From Teretinema sp942493045 (GTDB lineage Bacteria; Spirochaetota; Spirochaetia; Treponematales; Treponemataceae), in assembly GCA_942493045.1 (NCBI GenBank), contig OW818665.1, forward strand, positions 1,922,001-1,986,000: a stretch of 64,000 nt of DNA, written 5' to 3'. A program made the translations under genes and the position numbers. The notes beneath the pieces were generated by a model, which saw only the letters and a program-made list of their open reading frames with translations, was not told the origin of the DNA and did not search any database. Below are positions 51,336 through 60,466 of the stretch, piece by piece. Within the stretch, counting starts at the first letter, position 1. Every line of letters starts with the position of its first letter.

Positions 51336-52075
51336 GCTCCCATTCCTCCATCCACACCGATAACCTGTGCGGTAATATATTCAGATAAGTCCGAGGCCAG
51401 GAAAACGGCGGCATTCGCCACTTCGCTTACCGAGCCGGCCCGTTTCATCGGGATGGTCTCCAGCCAAGTGGCCTTGGCGGCCTCGGGGATAACGTCGGTC
51501 ATTTCAGTCACGATAAAGCCGGGGGCGATGGCATTGACGCGCACGCCGCGGCTGGCTGTCTCTTTGGCGAGGCTCTTGGTGTAGCCGATCAGACCGGCCT
51601 TGCTGGCCGCGTAATTGACCTGGCCGCCCTGGCCGTGCACGCCGACGATGCTGGAAAGGTTGATAATCGAACCGGCGCGTTTGCGGATCATGTCGTTGGA
51701 GACTACCTGGGTAACCAGGAAGGTTCCGGTCAGGTTGATGCGCAGTACGGAGTCCCAGTCTTCCTTCTTCATGCGGAAGGACAGACCGTCTTTAGTGATA
51801 CCGGCATTGTTAACCAGGATCGAGAAACCGCCGGAAGCCTTGACGGCTTCGGTGATTACCGGGACCACCGAGTCGGCGTCGCCGATATCGGCTACCAGCT
51901 CATGAAAGGCCGTGCCCTTCTCGGCGGCATAGGCAGCCAGTTCTTTTCCGCCCTCGGAGGGCTTGGTGGCCAGGCCCCATACAACGGCGCCTTCTTCTAT
52001 AAAACGGCGGGCGATTTCCTTGCCAATTCCGCGGCTTGAGCCCGTAACCAGGGCAGTTTTTCCTTTTAATAACAT
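51332..52075 (-). CDS. fabG: 3-oxoacyl-ACP reductase FabG
   Basis: NADPH-dependent short-chain dehydrogenase, 247 residues. It has TGSSRGIGKEIA near the N-terminus, the Ser-Tyr-Lys catalytic set (NLSSIVGVHGQGGQVNYAASK), and the structural NNAG motif. It starts 73 bases after the fabD stop. Confidence 0.95.
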   Translation of the reverse strand: MLLKGKTALVTGSSRGIGKEIARRFIEEGAVVWGLATKPSEGGKELAAYAAEKGTAFHELVADIGDADSVVPVITEAVKASGGFSILVNNAGITKDGLSFRMKKEDWDSVLRINLTGTFLVTQVVSNDMIRKRAGSIINLSSIVGVHGQGGQVNYAASKAGLIGYTKSLAKETASRGVRVNAIAPGFIVTEMTDVIPEAAKATWLETIPMKRAGSVSEVANAAVFLASDLSEYITAQVIGVDGGMGA

Positions 52076-52148
52076 GCTTTACTCCATTTACGAAAATTGT
52101 TTACCGAAGCGCACAGGGCGGTTCGGCCTATCTGTACAGGGCTGTCGG

Positions 52149-53078
52149 TCAGCCGATCAGTTCCGCGTAAGGACGGCAGACACCGGCCAGTTTTGAATCA
52201 GTCCATAATCCGGTCAGTACCTTTCCCGGGCCGGCTTCCACCAACAACGGTTCGTCGCTCAAACCGGCTTCCTGGATAAAGGCCGCCAGGGCGGCTTCTT
52301 CGGTGGTCCAGCGCACGGCGTTGGAGATGTGCAGTACCGCGCACTTCTTGGCCTCGGCTCCGGAAGCGACCCGTTCTCCGGTAACGTTGGAAAACAGCGG
52401 TACCGCCGGGTCTTCAAAAGTCACTGATTCCAAAACGGCGGCGAACTTTTCGCCGGCGGCGGCCATCAGCGGTGAATGGAAGGGACCGGCAACCTTGAGG
52501 CGCAGCACGCGCCGGGCGCCGGCGGCTTTGAAAGCTTCTTCGGCCTTGGTCAGAGCGTCGGCGGTTCCGGAGATTACGGTTTGCAGGGGACTGTTATAAT
52601 TGGCGCCGTAAAGGCCGTCGAGGCCAAGGGAGGCGATTACCGAATCAACCTGTTCGGGGGAAAGTCCGAGCACTGCGGCCATTCCGGCGTCGCTGATGGT
52701 TTCGCAGACGGCCTGCATAATATCGCCGCGGGCTTTGGTCAGGCGGATGGCGTCTTCTTCGGAAATGACTCCGGCAACCGCCAGAGCCGGATATTCGCCG
52801 AGACTGAAACCGGCGCAGGCCGAAGGCAGTATGCCGCGGGAAGAAAGAAAGCGGGCGGCGGCCAGAGAGGCCACAGTGATGGCTACCTGACTGACATCGG
52901 TACGCTTAAGGGTTTCTGGGTCAGCATTGAGCAGGGTCCGGACATCAAGTCCCAAAACCCGGTCGGCCAGGGCGAAAAGATCACGCACCCCGCTGGAACC
53001 GTCGGTATCCAGATCATAGAGATCCATACCCATGCCGGTAAATTGGGCACCCTGCCCCGGAAACAAGAAAATAGCCAT
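52149..53078 (-). CDS. fabD: Malonyl-CoA:ACP transacylase (FabD)
   Basis: Loads malonyl from malonyl-CoA onto acyl carrier protein. 309 residues from the ATG at 53078 (MAIFLFPGQGAQFTGMGMDL), with AGGGGG upstream; a longer frame would begin in the promoter region. The nucleophile Ser is in GFSLGEYPALA near residue 95, and the His in KVAGPFHSPLM. It is the first fab gene of the operon. No acpP is visible next to it. Confidence 0.94.
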   Translation of the reverse strand: MAIFLFPGQGAQFTGMGMDLYDLDTDGSSGVRDLFALADRVLGLDVRTLLNADPETLKRTDVSQVAITVASLAAARFLSSRGILPSACAGFSLGEYPALAVAGVISEEDAIRLTKARGDIMQAVCETISDAGMAAVLGLSPEQVDSVIASLGLDGLYGANYNSPLQTVISGTADALTKAEEAFKAAGARRVLRLKVAGPFHSPLMAAAGEKFAAVLESVTFEDPAVPLFSNVTGERVASGAEAKKCAVLHISNAVRWTTEEAALAAFIQEAGLSDEPLLVEAGPGKVLTGLWTDSKLAGVCRPYAELIG

Positions 53079-53183
53079 TCCAGCCCCCTCTGCGCGATTT
53101 ATATTGACATTTAGCGCCAATACGTCAGATTACACTGTCATTTTTACTTTCTTTCGTGACAAAAGTCAATAGTAATGTCGAAA
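53079..53183 (-). promoter_or_regulatory. Promoter and candidate operator of the fab-acc operon
   Basis: On the minus strand TTGACT (53164-53169), 17 bases, TAAAAA (53141-53146). Downstream, an imperfect dyad with outer arms TGAC and GTCA spans 53105-53127. TGAC/GTCA words recur in this gap, also as TGACTTTTGTCA over the -35. The adjacent TetR regulator is the obvious candidate to bind here. Both the promoter and the operator are tentative. Confidence 0.4.
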
Positions 53184-53819
53184 TCAAACCGCGCTTTCGG
53201 AAGGAGCGCCGTCAGCGGAGGCCGGGTCGGCCAATAAGCTGCGTACCGCCAGGGTAATGGCGTCCTTCACATCGGCGGCTTCGGTACGGTCAAGTATGGC
53301 AATGCGGAAGATGGTGGATTCAATAAACCCATAGAGCATTTCATTGGCTTGCTTGACGTTGACGGCGCGGAATTCACCGGCCTTGCGTCCGGCGATCACC
53401 ATGGCCGACAGCAGATGCCGCAGCCGGATGGTGCGGCGCTTTACCCGCGAATCGGGATCCTTACCGGTTTTCTGGGCAGCCAGCAGATAGGTCAACACCA
53501 CATTGAACAGCCGGCGATTCTCCACGCAGCGGTCCACAATACTGTGCATCACGGAAATCAGGCGCTCGGTATAGGTCAGATTCTCGCTGGCCATCATTTC
53601 GCGCAGATCGGTTTCGACCCGTTCGGTCATCTGCTTGATGCTCCAGACAAAAATCTCACGCTTGTTCTTAAAATAAAGATACAGGGTAGTCCGGGTTATG
53701 CCGCAGCGGTCGGCGATTTTCTGAAAAGTGGCGTCTTCATAGCCTTCTTCGGTAAAAACGTCCAAAGCCCGCTCCAGAATCTCGTAGCGGCGTTTTTCGT
53801 GCTCGACAACAATGGCCAT
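53184..53819 (-). CDS. TetR-family regulator, probable controller of the fab-acc operon
   Basis: 211 residues. The N-terminal helix-turn-helix is clear: ALDVFTEEGYEDATFQKIADRCGITRTTLYLYFKNKREIF in the usual position (split as residues 17-35 and 36-55). The C-terminal ligand-binding half is unlike characterised members. It directly precedes the fatty acid genes, with a 105-base promoter gap, which suggests it senses acyl-CoA, malonyl-CoA or acyl-ACP. The ATG abuts the stop of the methyltransferase upstream. Confidence 0.87.
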   Translation of the reverse strand: MAIVVEHEKRRYEILERALDVFTEEGYEDATFQKIADRCGITRTTLYLYFKNKREIFVWSIKQMTERVETDLREMMASENLTYTERLISVMHSIVDRCVENRRLFNVVLTYLLAAQKTGKDPDSRVKRRTIRLRHLLSAMVIAGRKAGEFRAVNVKQANEMLYGFIESTIFRIAILDRTEAADVKDAITLAVRSLLADPASADGAPSESAV

Positions 53820-55025
53820 TTACGGCGCCTCCTTGTTGAACATATAAAAACTGGTATCCAGGTTTCCGCTTTTCAGCGGCTTTTTCTTGGTAGCCCGGCG
53901 GCCCAGAGACTGCTCGAACAGTTCATGACTGGTGATAAAACCCAGCTCCCAGTTCGGGAAGCTGACAAACAAACCCTGCATGGCGCTGTACAGACTGGCA
54001 GCCGTGGCCACATCGCCGAGGCGCTCGCCATAGGGCGGGTTGGAAATAATCAAACCCTCCGGGTAAGGGGCAGCCAGTTCGTTAAAGTCGGCGCAGGCAA
54101 AGTCCGGGCGCGGAATGCGATCGGCGCGACCGGCTTCCTGCAGGGCCCGGCCGGCAATGACGCAGGCGCGCTCGGCGTTGGAGCGGGCCGAAAGCAGCAC
54201 CTTCTCGTCGATATCCGAGCCGGTAACGCGCACCAGACAGTCGGTGCGGATGGACAGGGCAGCCTTTTGGCGCTCGGCGCGCATAATTTCCAGGGCCGCG
54301 CCCGTCGTAAAGGGGGTCAGTTTTTCCAGGGCAAAAGAGCGACCCAGGCCCGGCGCGATATTGTGGGCGTAAAGCACCGCTTCAATCGGAATGGTACCGG
54401 AGCCGCAAAACGGGTCATGCAGCGGTGTTTTTCGCCGCCAGGCCATTAGATGCAGCAGCACCGCGGCCAGAGTTTCGCGGATGGGGGCTTCGCCGCCGGC
54501 GGTACGGTAGCCGCGGCGGTGCAGGGGCATACCGGAAAGGTCCAACAGGATGGAGGCTTCATTCTTTTCTATATATACGCGCACCTGTACGATATCGCCG
54601 GTCTCCGGCATAGTACTCATCTTCCAGGCGCCGCCCAGACGGTCGTAAATAGCCTTGTGTGTCATGGACTGAATGGTGTGTTCGGAAGTCAGTTTACTGC
54701 CGTGGGTACGCACCTTGTCCACCACCACCTTGCTGTCCTTGCGGAACCAGTCTTCCCAGGCGATAGCGCGCACGCCTTCAAAAAGAGCGTCAAAATCAAA
54801 GCACGGGAAACTGCCCAGACGCAGGTAAATACGGTCGGCGGTACGCAAGCAGAGGTTGGCGCGGTAAATAGCCGCTATTCCAAAGGGATCGGCGGAATCA
54901 GCGGGCGACGGTGAAAACAGTACCCGACCGGGAGCGTTGCCGCCGGGAACAAAACCGTTCTGTTTGAGCTCGTTAGTCAGTACTTTTTCGGCGCCGATAG
55001 CGCAGGGCGCCACAAGGGTTATCAT
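53820..55025 (-). CDS. THUMP-domain class I RNA methyltransferase (RlmL N-terminal type)
   Basis: 401 residues. The N-terminal third (LVAPCAIGAEKVLTNELKQNG and onward) resembles a THUMP RNA-binding region; the rest is an N6/N2-type Rossmann methyltransferase with DPFCGSGTIPIEA near residue 205 and the catalytic NPPYGERLG near residue 330. In E. coli the related RlmL methylates G2445 of 23S rRNA. It ends exactly where tetR begins, so the two are translated together although their functions seem unrelated. Confidence 0.87.
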   Translation of the reverse strand: MITLVAPCAIGAEKVLTNELKQNGFVPGGNAPGRVLFSPSPADSADPFGIAAIYRANLCLRTADRIYLRLGSFPCFDFDALFEGVRAIAWEDWFRKDSKVVVDKVRTHGSKLTSEHTIQSMTHKAIYDRLGGAWKMSTMPETGDIVQVRVYIEKNEASILLDLSGMPLHRRGYRTAGGEAPIRETLAAVLLHLMAWRRKTPLHDPFCGSGTIPIEAVLYAHNIAPGLGRSFALEKLTPFTTGAALEIMRAERQKAALSIRTDCLVRVTGSDIDEKVLLSARSNAERACVIAGRALQEAGRADRIPRPDFACADFNELAAPYPEGLIISNPPYGERLGDVATAASLYSAMQGLFVSFPNWELGFITSHELFEQSLGRRATKKKPLKSGNLDTSFYMFNKEAP

Positions 55026-55081
55026 ATCTGCCCATTATAACAGTAATACATAAAATGTAAAGTTGACTTTTTGCGCGCCCC

Positions 55082-56752
55082 TCAGGTCTGATCGCCCTCG
55101 CGAATTTCCACCCGCCGGATTTTACCGCTGATGGTTTTAGGCAGTTCCGTGACAAATTCCACAATCCGTGGATATTTGTAGGGGGCGGTAGTCTTTTTAA
55201 CATGCTCCTGCAGCTCTTTGGCCAGGACCGGCCCTGCGGTATAACCGCGGGCTAAGACTACGGTGGCTTTGACTACCTGACCGCGGTCCGGATCGGGGGC
55301 GGCGGTTACCGCGCATTCCAGTACCGCCTCGTGCGTCAACAGGGCGCTTTCCACCTCAAAAGGTCCAATCCGGTAACCGGAACTCTTGATCATGTCGTCC
55401 GTACGCCCGACAAACCAGTAATAACCGTCTTCATCCTGCCAGGCAGTATCTCCGGTATGGTAGATGCCGCCCGCAAAAGCTTTTCCAGTCAGCTCCTCAT
55501 CCCGGTAATAACCGGCGAACATGCCGAAAGGCCGGCCTTTTTCGCGGCCGCCGCTGCCCAACCGGATTATTATTTCACCGACCTCGCCGGTATCGCAAGA
55601 CGAACCGTCCGGCCGGACAATGGCGATATCGTAGCCCGGAGAAGGTTTACCCATTGAGCCGGGTTTCGGTTCCATCCAGGGAAAGGTACCGATCGTCAGC
55701 GTCAGTTCAGTCTGGCCGTATCCTTCAAACAGTTTTAAGCCGGTCAATTCCAAAAACCGGTTATAGACTTCCGGATTTAAGGGTTCACCGGCGATGCTGC
55801 AAGACTTTAAATTCGTAAGATCAAATTTACTCAGGTCTTCCTTGATCAGATAGCGGTAGACAGTCGGCGGCGCGCAAAAGGAAGTAACCTTGAATTCGGC
55901 TAATTTCGCCAACAGCTTGTTCGGCACAAAGGCTTCCATGTCATAGGTAAAAACAGCGCAGCCGGCGATCCACTGGCCGTAAATCTTGCCCCACATGGCC
56001 TTGGCCCAGCCGGTATCGGCCACCGTCAGATGCAGGCCGCCGTCCTTTACGTTCTGCCAGTAGGCGGCGGTGACAATATGCCCCAGCGGGTAGGTGAAAT
56101 CGTGCTGCACCATTTTGGGATAGCCGGAGGTACCGGAAGTAAAATACAACAGTGAAATATCGGTATTACCGGCGGCAGCCATCCCGGCAGGCCGCTCGAA
56201 AAGAGGGGACGCTTCCTGATAACCGCTAAGGAAACTTTCCCATCCCGGGCGATCCGGACCGATTGTCACCAGCTTTTTTACCGACGGAGACTCACCGCGG
56301 GCGGCGTCCACGCGCGACTGCAGAGCCGGGTCATCAATCGTAACGATCATTTTGATGGCGGCGGCATTGTTGCGATACACAAAATCCTTTTCCATCAACA
56401 GGTGGGTAGCCGGAACGGCGATTGCCCCCAGTTTGTGCAGGGCCAGCAGAAAATACCAGAACTCGTAACGCCGCCGCAAAACCAACAGGACAGCGTCGCC
56501 CTTGCCGATACCCTGTGCAGCCAGATAATTGGCGGTTCGGGCCGACGCTTCGGCCAGGTCCGCGAAAGTAAAGCGCCTGGACTCCCCGGCGTCGTTACAC
56601 CAGACCATCGCTTCCCGCCCGCCCTCTTCCCGGGCATAGCGGTCCACAATGTCAAAGGCAAAGTTAAAATTTTCCGGTATCCGGATAGCAAAGTTAGATT
56701 TCATGTCTTCATAGGACTTGAAATCGCCGCTCACAAATTCTTTCAGTAACAT
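55082..56752 (-). CDS. AMP-binding acyl-CoA synthetase (medium-chain type)
   Basis: 556 residues. The P-loop YFTSGTSGYPK is near residue 190, the A5 motif EGYGQTELT near 330, and the C-terminal lysine in PKTISGKIRR near 540. It resembles the medium-chain ACSM-like family, which activates fatty or aromatic acids with ATP and CoA. The natural acid is unknown. The gene follows an XRE-cupin regulator by 30 bases, so the regulator probably controls it and the two share a promoter. Confidence 0.88.
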   Translation of the reverse strand: MLLKEFVSGDFKSYEDMKSNFAIRIPENFNFAFDIVDRYAREEGGREAMVWCNDAGESRRFTFADLAEASARTANYLAAQGIGKGDAVLLVLRRRYEFWYFLLALHKLGAIAVPATHLLMEKDFVYRNNAAAIKMIVTIDDPALQSRVDAARGESPSVKKLVTIGPDRPGWESFLSGYQEASPLFERPAGMAAAGNTDISLLYFTSGTSGYPKMVQHDFTYPLGHIVTAAYWQNVKDGGLHLTVADTGWAKAMWGKIYGQWIAGCAVFTYDMEAFVPNKLLAKLAEFKVTSFCAPPTVYRYLIKEDLSKFDLTNLKSCSIAGEPLNPEVYNRFLELTGLKLFEGYGQTELTLTIGTFPWMEPKPGSMGKPSPGYDIAIVRPDGSSCDTGEVGEIIIRLGSGGREKGRPFGMFAGYYRDEELTGKAFAGGIYHTGDTAWQDEDGYYWFVGRTDDMIKSSGYRIGPFEVESALLTHEAVLECAVTAAPDPDRGQVVKATVVLARGYTAGPVLAKELQEHVKKTTAPYKYPRIVEFVTELPKTISGKIRRVEIREGDQT

Positions 56753-56782
56753 ACGGGCTCCCTTCGTATAATACTCATTGAG

Positions 56783-57337
56783 CTAAAAAATACAGGCCAG
56801 AAAGCGCGCCGCTTTCCCGTTGAGAGCCTTCATACCATGGTCTAAACCGGCGTTAAAATAAAGCGAGTCGCCTTCTTCCAATACAAAGTCGCGCCCGCTG
56901 ATACACACCTGCAGCGTACCTGACAACACATAGTTAAATTCCTGGCCGGCATGGCTGTTCAGGGGAATCGGCTCTTCTACCGGCGACGGTTCAACAGTGA
57001 CTAAAAAAGGTTCCGCCAGACGGTCGGCAAAGGTATAGGCTAAACTCTGATACTGATACTCCCGGCGGCGGCTGACCCGCACGCCCGCGCCGCGCCGTGT
57101 CAGACAGTACCCGCGCAGATGCGGTTCGTCTCCGGTCAACAATGTGGTAAGTTCAACTTTGAAGCGTTTGGCGATACTATGCAGCACACCCACGGGAATA
57201 TCCGCGAGGCCGGCCTCAAAATCGGCCAACTGCCGCTCGGTCAAACCGCAGGAGGCGGCCACAGCCGCAACGGAAAGGTTTTCCACTTCCCTCAAACCGC
57301 GGATCCGCTGGCCGATGGCCTTTAACTCTTCATTCAT
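56783..57337 (-). CDS. XRE-family regulator with C-terminal cupin sensor
   Basis: 184 residues. An N-terminal helix-turn-helix (IGQRIRGLREVENLSVAAVA, ending near residue 65) is joined to a cupin barrel, with PLNSHAGQEFNYVLSGTLQV as the metal- or ligand-site region and EEGDSLYFNAGLDHGMKAL as the second cupin motif. Such proteins sense small molecules and control neighbouring metabolic genes. GGGGGTGAG precedes the ATG. It lies just ahead of the acyl-CoA synthetase gene, on the same strand. Confidence 0.88.
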   Translation of the reverse strand: MNEELKAIGQRIRGLREVENLSVAAVAASCGLTERQLADFEAGLADIPVGVLHSIAKRFKVELTTLLTGDEPHLRGYCLTRRGAGVRVSRRREYQYQSLAYTFADRLAEPFLVTVEPSPVEEPIPLNSHAGQEFNYVLSGTLQVCISGRDFVLEEGDSLYFNAGLDHGMKALNGKAARFLACIF

Positions 57338-57419
57338 GTCTCACCCCCGTCAGGTACAGGGTAGCATAGGAGGGGAGAATCCGTCAAAAATAAAAAAGCG
57401 GTACTATCGGTACTTACAC

Positions 57420-58532
57420 TTACACCTTAATCAGCTCATATTCCCGGCTGCCCAGACCCAGTTTCGCGGCGTGGTCCAGACCGGCGGACCAATCGGTATC
57501 AGGGTGAATATGACCGAATTTTTCGCCGCTGCCGGAATAGTTTTTGTCCGTCAGGGCGGTCCCCCCAACGCAGGGGGCGGCGTTTACGGCGTCGACGCAG
57601 GCCTGATCCAGGGCTACCGGATCCAGGCTGGCAAAAATGCCGATATCGGCCACCACCGGAGCGTCATTGTTCGGCCAGCAGTCACAGTTCGGTGACACAT
57701 TCATCACAAAACTGATATGGAAAGCGCTTTTACCGTGCAGAATTGCTTCACTGTACTCGGCGATGCGTTCACTGCAAACCTTGCTGGCCGAGCCTTCCGA
57801 GGCCCGGGCGGCGCTGAATTGGCAGACAGCTACGCACTGGCAGCAGCCGGTGCACAGATTATGGTCAATCACCGCCCGTCTCTCGCCGTCCAGCGTGATG
57901 GCCTTGGAAGCGCAGTTCTTGACGCACAGGCCGCAGCCGGTGCACTTATCGCGGTCAATTACCGGATGCGAAACTTCGTGCAGGAATTTCTTGCCGGCGC
58001 GGCTGGCGCAGCCCATACCCAGGTTTTTGAGGGCGCCGCCGAAACCGGTCAGTTCATGGCCTTTAAAGTGATTGACGGAAATTACGGCGTCGGCTTCCGC
58101 TACGGCGCAGCCTATCAGAGCGGTAGCGCAGTGTTCACCGCCGGTTACCGGCATATCGACATAATCATTGCCCTTCAAGCCGTCGGCGATCATCAGGTCG
58201 CAACCGGTGGCGTCGCGCGAAAACCCGTTTTCAAACCCGGCGCGCAGATGGTCGTAGGCGTTGTGCCGGCGTCCGGAGTACAGGGTGTTGGAGTCCGTTA
58301 AGAAGGGCTTGCCCCCGCCCTCGCGCACCAGGCGGGAGAGCACGCCGATATAAGTCGGCCGGATATAAGCCATGTTACCCGGCTCGCCGAAGTGTATTTT
58401 CAGAGCGGTGTACTTATCCTTCAGATCCAGACCCGTCAGGCCGGAGGCCCGCAACAGCTTTTCCAGCTTTCCGAGAATGGTCAGGGACGGAGTGGTACGA
58501 AGATCGATCCAGTATACTTTTGAACGGGACAT
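57420..58532 (-). CDS. DUF362 domain protein with two 4Fe-4S clusters
   Basis: 370 residues. The DUF362 core (KIHFGEPGNMAYIRP, then INHFKGHELTGFGGALKNLG) is followed near residue 195 by two ferredoxin motifs: CTGCGLCVKNC and CTGCCQCVAVC. Proteins of this type are common in anaerobes; their reaction is not established. GGAGG precedes the ATG, and an extended -10 promoter lies upstream. It stands alone between the XRE-cupin gene and pyrD. Confidence 0.87.
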   Translation of the reverse strand: MSRSKVYWIDLRTTPSLTILGKLEKLLRASGLTGLDLKDKYTALKIHFGEPGNMAYIRPTYIGVLSRLVREGGGKPFLTDSNTLYSGRRHNAYDHLRAGFENGFSRDATGCDLMIADGLKGNDYVDMPVTGGEHCATALIGCAVAEADAVISVNHFKGHELTGFGGALKNLGMGCASRAGKKFLHEVSHPVIDRDKCTGCGLCVKNCASKAITLDGERRAVIDHNLCTGCCQCVAVCQFSAARASEGSASKVCSERIAEYSEAILHGKSAFHISFVMNVSPNCDCWPNNDAPVVADIGIFASLDPVALDQACVDAVNAAPCVGGTALTDKNYSGSGEKFGHIHPDTDWSAGLDHAAKLGLGSREYELIKV

Positions 58533-58566
58533 GGCTAAGCCTCCAGATAATTGGTATCAGAAACTA

Positions 58567-58575
58567 ATTATAACA
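58567..58575 (-). promoter_or_regulatory. Extended -10 promoter of the DUF362 gene
   Basis: TGTTATAAT on the minus strand (perfect TATAAT at 58567-58572 with TGT before it). No good -35 was seen. The transcript would start about 28 bases before the ATG. Confidence 0.55.
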
Positions 58576-58646
58576 GAAGTCAGCCCCTTTGGCGAGGGCG
58601 GCTGCCGTAATCGCGGCTGTAATTTCGCATCAGCGCGGCTAAGGCG

Positions 58647-59594
58647 CTATCGGCTCCGCAGGGCCGCTCCGCGCAGGTCCGCTATCTTCTGGTAGCCTTT
58701 ACGCTTCATAAAGGCATTGAATCCGGCGATAATTTCGCGCATGGCATGGGGGTTGGCGAAGGTTGCCGTTCCGACCTGCACGGCCGAGGCTCCGGTCATG
58801 ATGAACTCAACGGCGTCTTGCCAGCAGGCAATTCCGCCCAGGCCGATCACCGGTACCGAATAGTCGGCGCACTGCGGAACGCCCAGCATGATATCGCGCA
58901 ACAGGCGCAGGGCCAGCGGTTTGATGGCCGGCCCGGCCAAACCGGCGGTGACGTTGTCAAAAACCGGACGGGCGCGCTCAATATCCACGGCAAAAGCTTG
59001 GAAGGTATTTACCAGACTGAGAGCGTCGGCGCCGGCGGCCACTACGGAGCGGGCCACGGCTACCAACTGGGGAGCGTTCGGGGACAGTTTTACCACCAGG
59101 GCCTTGGAAGTCACCGCGCGGACGGCGGCGGTAATCGAGGCGGCGGCGTCGCAGTCCAGACCCCAGGCCATACCGCCGGCTTTGACGTTCGGACAGGAAA
59201 TATTCAACTCGATCATCGGTACCGCCGTGGCGTCAAGCAGGCGGGCTCCTTCCACATAGCTTTCCATGGTGGAGCCGGACAGGTTGGCCAGCACTACCGG
59301 ACCGAGGGCCAGCATGGTCGGCAGGGCCTGTTCAATGAAATGGGCGATGCCGGGATTCTCCAGTCCGATCGAATTCATCAGGCCGGCCGGAGTTTCGTGC
59401 AGCCGGATACCGGTGTTTCCCGGTTTGGCTTCCAGAGTCAGACCCTTGGAGCAAATTCCGCCGAGGGAGGTGATGTCTATTATGCGGGAGTACTCGGTGC
59501 CGTAACCGAAGGTTCCGGAAGCAGCGATCACCGGATTGGCGAAAGACACCCCGGCGATGTTCACTTCCAGTTCAGGGGTAAAATCGTCACTCAC
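58647..59594 (-). CDS. pyrD: Dihydroorotate dehydrogenase B, catalytic subunit
   Basis: 315-residue FMN enzyme that oxidises dihydroorotate to orotate. The substrate loop has NISCPN, whose Cys is the active-site base of class 1 enzymes, and the FMN site includes SGTFGYGTEY. The adjacent pyrK supplies the NAD-linked iron-sulfur flavoprotein, so this is the class 1B (NAD-dependent) form. It overlaps pyrK by four bases. Confidence 0.94.
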   Translation of the reverse strand: MSDDFTPELEVNIAGVSFANPVIAASGTFGYGTEYSRIIDITSLGGICSKGLTLEAKPGNTGIRLHETPAGLMNSIGLENPGIAHFIEQALPTMLALGPVVLANLSGSTMESYVEGARLLDATAVPMIELNISCPNVKAGGMAWGLDCDAAASITAAVRAVTSKALVVKLSPNAPQLVAVARSVVAAGADALSLVNTFQAFAVDIERARPVFDNVTAGLAGPAIKPLALRLLRDIMLGVPQCADYSVPVIGLGGIACWQDAVEFIMTGASAVQVGTATFANPHAMREIIAGFNAFMKRKGYQKIADLRGAALRSR

Positions 59595-60466
59595 AGCAGT
59601 ACCTCCGCGGCGTTGAATACCGGGCCGTCCACGCAGCAGCGCCGGTTGCCGGCAATGGTGCGCACCGTACAGCCCAGACAGGCGCCGGCGCCGCAGGCCA
59701 TATGCTCTTCCAGACTCAAAAAAGCCAGCGGCGGGTGTTCCGCGGCGGCGCAGGCCTGCTGGACATAACGCAGCATCGGCGTCGGGCCGCAGGCGTACAC
59801 CAGGTCATAGTCCGCGGCTTTGAAAACCGCCGGGAGCATGCCTTTTACCCCGACCGACCCGTCTTCGGTGGTAATGGTCAGACGGGCGGCGTGTTCACTC
59901 AAAGATTCAAGACCATAAGTCGCGGACCGGAAAGAAGCGTAAAACTCGAAGGATTGAGGGGGCAGCTGCAGGGCAAAACCGGCTACCGGAGCGATGCCGA
60001 TACCGCCACCGACAACGGCCACCCGCAGGGGCGCGCGTTGGCTGGGGGAGCCCGGCTGGCCGGGGGTTGCGTCGCGGCGGATCGCGCCGTCCGCCAGCAG
60101 CTCCGCCGGCGTCAGAAAACGATTACCGATCGGTCCGATCACGTCGACGAGATCACCGGTCCGGGCGGCGCAGAGCTCCGCGGTGCCAGCTCCTTTGCGC
60201 AGAATCAGGAACGTAATGCTTTTATCGTCGGAACGGTACACGCTGATCGGACGACCCAGCAGCACTCCGGAGGGCCGGGAGCGCAGCATAAAGAACTGCC
60301 CGCAGCGCGGAGCGCTCAGCCGTTCGCCGACAGCGGTAACCGGGCTTTCCGGAAGGGAGCGCTCCAGAACCAGAGAATAAACCTCCGGAGCGAGTTCAAC
60401 GCAGGCAACGACCCGGGCGGCTGCGGCTGTCCGCGGAAAAGTTTCAAGTTCGGTTCCGGCGCACAT
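59591..60466 (-). CDS. pyrK: Dihydroorotate dehydrogenase B, electron transfer subunit
   Basis: 291 residues from the ATG at 60466 (MCAGTELETFPRTAAAARVV), chosen over a longer frame that runs into pyrF; the TAA of pyrF and this ATG share one base. The FAD-binding GRPISVYRSD motif lies near residue 80. The C-terminal 2Fe-2S site is CGAGACLGCTV followed by RRCCVDGPVF. It passes electrons from PyrD to NAD. Confidence 0.93.
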   Translation of the reverse strand: MCAGTELETFPRTAAAARVVACVELAPEVYSLVLERSLPESPVTAVGERLSAPRCGQFFMLRSRPSGVLLGRPISVYRSDDKSITFLILRKGAGTAELCAARTGDLVDVIGPIGNRFLTPAELLADGAIRRDATPGQPGSPSQRAPLRVAVVGGGIGIAPVAGFALQLPPQSFEFYASFRSATYGLESLSEHAARLTITTEDGSVGVKGMLPAVFKAADYDLVYACGPTPMLRYVQQACAAAEHPPLAFLSLEEHMACGAGACLGCTVRTIAGNRRCCVDGPVFNAAEVLL

